Below are positions 60,287 through 64,000 of a stretch of 64,000 bases of DNA, piece after piece. A program made the translations under genes and the position numbers. Source of the DNA: Medicago truncatula (taxonomy: Eukaryota; Streptophyta; Magnoliopsida; Fabales; Fabaceae); NCBI RefSeq assembly GCF_003473485.1, contig NC_053046.1, positions 30,395,332 through 30,459,331 of the forward strand, given 5' to 3'. The notes below the pieces were generated by a model, which made no database searches, was not told the DNA's origin, and saw only the letters and a program-made list of their open reading frames with translations. How positions within the stretch are numbered: the first letter of the stretch is position 1; each line of letters begins with the position of its first letter.

Positions 60287-60407
60287 TCCGCTGCAATTAG
60301 TCTGAACATCTCTTTAGAAGTAGAACTCTATCTTCTTCTGACTTGTATTTTAAGAAGAAAAAGCCAACACGATTCAACCCCCCTTCTTGTGTTTTTTCTC
60401 ACCTTCA
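59099..60407 (+). mobile_element. Solo LTR of a copia (SIRE-like) retrotransposon, about 1.3 kb
   Basis: Starts TGTTGAAACAAAATG, then GAGTTTTGATGATAACAAAG. It ends GATTCAACCCCCCTTCTTGTG...CTCACCTTCA, phrases I recall from legume SIRE/Maximus-type LTRs. A TATA box lies at 59786-59794. Internal short repeats include CATCAGAAGCAAGTT (59340-59375), AAGTCTCTTGCAGTTGTGCTTGAGCA (60020-60110) and a (TC)n run. The 5-bp flanks CATTT and CGTTT differ at one position. No retroelement coding region adjoins, so the element was reduced by LTR recombination. Confidence 0.65.
60244..60281. repeat. (TC)n microsatellite in the LTR
   Basis: About 18 CT units, near the 3' end of the solo LTR. Confidence 0.9.
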
Positions 60408-61006
60408 CGTTTGATTGACAACTAGTACGAGTTTGGTAAATGGTTATTATCGAATTACTTTTTTTATATACAGGAAAAAAGGGCATAGCCCCAAGAAAAG
60501 GAAAAAACTATAAACTTAAACGAACATTTTGAGTCATGCAAGCGCTAGAAAAGTCATTAAGAAGACTCATGAGCCTTCTAGGGGGAGTATCCATTACGTG
60601 TAAATCATAAGAGTTCAAAGTTAGGTTTAAATCAATGTATTTGTTTCCTCCACACCAAATATGCTTGATCTAAACTTGCCAATTCCTTTTCTTGATGTCA
60701 TGAAGAGCTTAAGGTGAAAAGTTGCAGAATTACCTTTTAGAAGGCAGAAAACGTTTCAAGGTTTGAAGAGGTAAATGTGAAATCTTGTGGAACTACAAAG
60801 TGTGGTTTGATATAAGGTCTAGCAACAACGTTGTTGATGGTTAAAGTTGCATCATCGTCGATTTAAAGTTAAGGTGGAGTATGGCAACGAAAATATATGT
60901 ATCATTTTCATTAAAGGTGGAGATTTGTTGGTGTAGATCGAAAATATACATAATGAATAAATCTCACATTGCTTAGAATTGAAAATAAATAAGGAGGCCA
61001 AAATTA
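60408..61006. other. Spacer
   Basis: No intact gene. 60480-60560 and 60590-60870 have coding-like but broken sequence that may be old retroelement debris. Confidence 0.35.
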
Positions 61007-61009
61007 TAT

Positions 61010-61041
<32 letters not shown>

Positions 61042-61070
61042 CGCGCGCGCGTGCGCGCGTGTATATATAT
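61007..61070. repeat. Compound (TA)n(TG)n(CG)n(TG)n(TA)n microsatellite
   Basis: Alternating purine-pyrimidine throughout: TA repeats, TGTGTGTGTG, CGCGCGCGCG, TGCGCGCGTG, then TA repeats. Just after it, GATAATGGATCCATTGACTCC (61074-61094) resembles the end of the inverted-repeat element at 8984. Confidence 0.9.
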
Positions 61071-61109
61071 ACAAGATAATGGATCCATTGACTCCAAAAG
61101 TAAGTATAA

Positions 61110-61616
61110 AGTGTGTCATATTACTTCACAGTGTTTCTTTGCAATTTAATGTTACAAATTCCTAGAGGTGGCAGCTAGATCCTTGTGCAAGCTACATGGT
61201 TCGTGGTGCATACCAGTTTTTAATATCTCACGACACATCTCATGTTGATCATGCGGCGGTTTGATTTGGCATAACTTTGAAAGTTTCAATTTTTGTAGCA
61301 AGTTTGCCTACTTTTGTGCTTGGACTATAGGGAATGATCGTAATAATAGACTGTTTAATAGTGTAGAAAATTCCATAGTCCAATTGTTAGATAAAGTAAA
61401 ACACAGTTCGTTATGTGGTGGCTTAAGGCTAATAACACTAACTTTGTTTTTGGATTTAGTTCATGGTGGTCACGCCCCTTGATTTGTTTGGACATTGGCT
61501 AATTGCTTCTGTAATATTGACAGGTTGTAACTATTAGAGGTCTTCTTGGTGCACCTTGTGCTTGGGGAATTTCCTAACTTTGTTAATATATACCATTTTT
61601 TATTGTTTAAAAAAAT
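61110..61616 (+). mobile_element. LINE 3' end, plus strand
   Basis: The frame at 61261-61482 reads FAYFCAWTIGNDRNNRLFNS, then VQLLDKVKHSSL, matching the end of the LINE at 15429 (WVIWNERNNRLFNN, then LLDKVKLLSL). The 3' UTR phrase GGTGCACCTTGTGCTTGGGG and the A tail also match (16180-16200). The 5' limit is unclear. It is dead and truncated. Confidence 0.8.
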
Positions 61617-62420
61617 ATTTGCATCTAGATTTCAAGCATGTATCCAGTGCAGTGGTGAAGTAGCATGCTTATGAGCTATGTGTCATGAGTTTGATCCCTG
61701 CAACCAAAATCAACCACAATTAAGGAACCTAAATATAAAAACTCCCAAACCACTTGAGCTACAACTTTATATATAAGCAAGTATTTAATGAAAATATATG
61801 TATATATTGTACAAATATGGTCCCTCCATAAAACTATTGTTTTGGCTGTGCCACTGGATATATCCCAAACACCTTTAAGAAGAAAATATAAAGAGATGCT
61901 TAATAGAGTAAAAACTTTTTCATGTTAGGCAACACATGATACTCTAAAATAGTGTGTGTTTGAGTGTCTGGTGAAGAAAATTGATTTTGATTAAAAGTGA
62001 TTAGTGTTTAAATATATTCGTGTACAAGTGGTTGAATTATAAATTATGTGTGAATATCATCAATTCTAGAATCAAAACTACAATTAATAAAACAAAAAAA
62101 AAAACCGCAAATTATTGGTTCAAAATAGAATTAATTTTACTTAACAGAAATGAAATATAATCATAATCAATTTTGGTCCTCTAAAAATTGAGCCAAACAT
62201 ACACCTTTTTTTTAATATTTTTTTTACCATAAGTTTAAACATACACGTGCGAGTGTCAAAAAGAACATACAATTGGATAGACCTAGTTTCTTTTTACTGG
62301 AATTGTGATATACCTTATTTTCTTTCAAACTTTTTTTTTTTGTGTGAATGGATTATCTTCAATGTGGTTTATCACTATACTATACTATACTATATCAACG
62401 ATCTTTTGATGTAACAAACT
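61617..62420. other. Spacer with possible SINE remnant
   Basis: 61648-61705 has tRNA-like phrases (AGTGGTGAAGTAGCATGC, then CATGAGTTTGATCCCTGC) and may be a decayed SINE. 62370-62395 has a short TATAC tandem repeat (CACTATACTATACTATACTATA). No gene. Confidence 0.35.
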
Positions 62421-62762
62421 TGACAAGACAGTAGGGTTTTCTTTTTCTCTTCGGTTACGTAGTTAACCTAAACCTCTTTGCCATCTCTTCCTTTCTTTCT
62501 TTTCATTTCAGTTAAAACTCGTTTATATATAACCCATACATTAGTTTGTTACGAAATCAAGAGCTCATGTAAATCCCTCCAGCCTAAGTTCTCAAGGTAT
62601 ATTATTCACTTGGTTTTAGTTAACTTATAATAACAATTTTCTTTAATTTTTATATAGTCCAAGAAAAAAAAAATTATTCTATACACTTGTTTTTATATAT
62701 CGTTCACACTTGTGATGCAGATTGATGAATGTTTCTATTGTTCATTGGATTTGATTCTTCAG
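62421..62762 (+). other. Possible 5' leader exons of a gene without visible body
   Basis: A CT-rich, leader-like stretch (62440-62595) ends at CTCAAG|GTATAT. A T-rich, intron-like segment follows to TGATGCAG (62720). A short exon-like piece then ends at TTCTTCAG|GTACGT (62762). The layout looks like spliced leader exons on the plus strand, but the following 1.2 kb shows no coding exon. Confidence 0.25.
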
Positions 62763-62866
62763 GTACGTGTTGAAAAAATTGGGTCTCATGAATATCTCAA
62801 CTAGTTATTGATCAATCAATTTTGAGACTTTTGAAGTTGTCCAATTCTAATTTTTGAAAAGGAGAA

Positions 62867-62961
62867 AACTTAGATACAATTGCTTAGGTGTTTTTCGTAT
62901 GGTTCTTAAAATCCATAATTAAGAACCATACGAAAAGCACCTATGGAGTTGTACCTAATTT
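62867..62961. mobile_element. Foldback element, about 95 bp hairpin
   Basis: Two arms of about 45 bp, AACTTAGATACAATTG...GGTTCTTAA and TTAAGAACCATACGAAAAGC...GTACCTAATTT, are inverted copies. The inner 25 bp or so is nearly perfect (TTTTCGTATGGTTCTTAA). It fits a very short MITE or a hairpin-RNA source. Confidence 0.75.
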
Positions 62962-63317
62962 TTATTCTTTTGAAAACTAGGTCAGTCATGATCCTATAAA
63001 TTGTTGATTTAACGTGTTTAGTATAGTTTATACTATCATCATACAAATTTGATTTTATGTATGTGCACTATAATTTGAACATAATTTAGTAGAACCGTAC
63101 TAGTACAAAAAAGGGGTACAACTATGTGTGTAAATAATGCTTCATATCAAGTGAGGAGCGTCTAAATAAAATTTGGGATCTCAAAAAAAAGTTTGGAGAT
63201 TTTAGAGTAACAAATTTATCATGAACACCATGCAACAAATTCAACAAAAATGAAATCTAACTGTGTTTAAAAATTATGGTGGACGTTCCTAGTGATCTAT
63301 ACCTAATCCTTTGTAGT
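62962..63317. other. AT-rich spacer
   Basis: Nothing recognisable. Confidence 0.4.
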
Positions 63318-63720
63318 TTTTTTTTTTTTTTTAACAAGCCAAAATAAAATATATTACTACCAAAAATGTAATTGTTGCAGTACAAGGTGTGCTAAACAAT
63401 CACAGAAAAAACAATGTCCTGTCAAGAATACAAAGTTGTTAGTCAATGCCCATACATAACAGATGGCTCGACCATCAATTAAGAGTACCAGAGCTAAAAA
63501 CAACATTATTAGCTTTTAACCACCACAAAGATGATGATTTTACTTTGTCTAACATTTGTGGTAAAGAACTCTGCCTGCTTCTGAAAATTATATCATTATG
63601 ATCATTCCATAAGACCCAACTACACCGAAGACAAATCAAATGGAAAAAAGATCTTTGTAGTCATGTAATGCCTCACTAAATCTAAAACCGTATTACACAT
63701 AATTCTTTTACAAAAGAAAA
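63318..63720 (-). mobile_element. LINE 3' end, minus strand
   Basis: The tail T run (63318-63332) is followed by AACAAGCCAAAATAAAATAT, as in the 34.4-kb copy. On the minus strand about 63620-63580 reads WVLWNDHNDIIF, the shared C-terminal LINE motif. The frame is broken. The 5' limit is not resolved. Confidence 0.7.
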
Positions 63721-64000
63721 AATTGTGAGAAAGTTTTAACAGCCTACACATGACTTCTTGAATATATCAAACTATACCGATGCACTGTTCAAAGAATGTG
63801 GTGATTCAATCTATAGAATCAAATCAATAATATTTACGTGATTTATATAATTCAAGAAAACTCGAATTTCATGTGTCTAATAAAAAAATAAAATTTAAAA
63901 AGATAACTATGAAAAATGAAAATAGAATCCAAACACTTGAACTTATATATCACACACAAGAAACGTGTCCCATGCTTAAAGAGTAAGTTTTATTTTTAGA
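63721..64000. other. AT-rich spacer to the window end
   Basis: No feature seen. Confidence 0.4.

Overview
This is nuclear DNA of a dicot plant. The genes have GT-AG introns in a strongly AT-rich background, and both genes and spacers carry plant retroposons. The gene set and repeat types suggest a legume, most likely Medicago or a close relative: a hydroxyisourate-hydrolase-like GH1 glucosidase, tRNA-derived SINEs, and LTRs of legume copia type. The species is an inference.

Eight genes look intact. In order: (1) a small Cys/His-rich protein of unknown function (CDS 2174-2617, + strand), spliced in its 5' UTR; (2) a GPI-anchored-type thaumatin-like protein in three exons (12437-13757, +), with a broken duplicate at 5117-5527; (3) the autophagy initiation factor ATG13 in three coding exons (20466-23331, +); (4) a ZUP1-like C78 family deubiquitinase with an N-terminal C2H2 finger in six exons (35870-38538, +); (5) a 13-exon GH1 beta-glucosidase close to hydroxyisourate hydrolase (42190-45715, +); (6) a secreted Kazal-type inhibitor-like protein (48382-48744, +); (7) an intronless L-type lectin receptor kinase with a degenerate kinase domain (51699-53717, -); (8) cytosolic ribosomal protein L9/uL6 in three exons (56053-58588, -). 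They share no pathway and form an ordinary gene row.

The most notable hidden feature is in the long first intron of the L9 gene. That intron carries a box C/D snoRNA with boxes C, D', C' and D, a terminal stem, and an 11-nt guide against 25S rRNA. A second copy 413 bp downstream has a mutated D box, and a third copy is reduced to its 3' end.

The spacers are made largely of repeats. 3.4-13.8 kb is a duplicated block: its first thaumatin copy was truncated next to a copia fragment, and its second copy was split by about 4 kb of insertions. 15-19.5 kb holds an LTR, a 5'-truncated LINE with a 12-bp target-site duplication, and two inverted-arm elements, each containing a retroposon. 24.5-35.3 kb has a SINE, long direct repeats around an LTR-like segment, a caspase-like pseudogene, a degenerate copy of the ZUP1-like gene start, a Stowaway MITE and a LINE. 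45.7-46.5 kb is the 5' end of a copia element directly behind the glucosidase gene. 48.8-50.8 kb is a three-copy tandem repeat. 59.1-60.4 kb is a solo LTR, and 61-63.7 kb has two more LINE ends and a foldback element.

All exon boundaries were set by eye from reading frame, splice consensus and family knowledge. No alignment or search was run.
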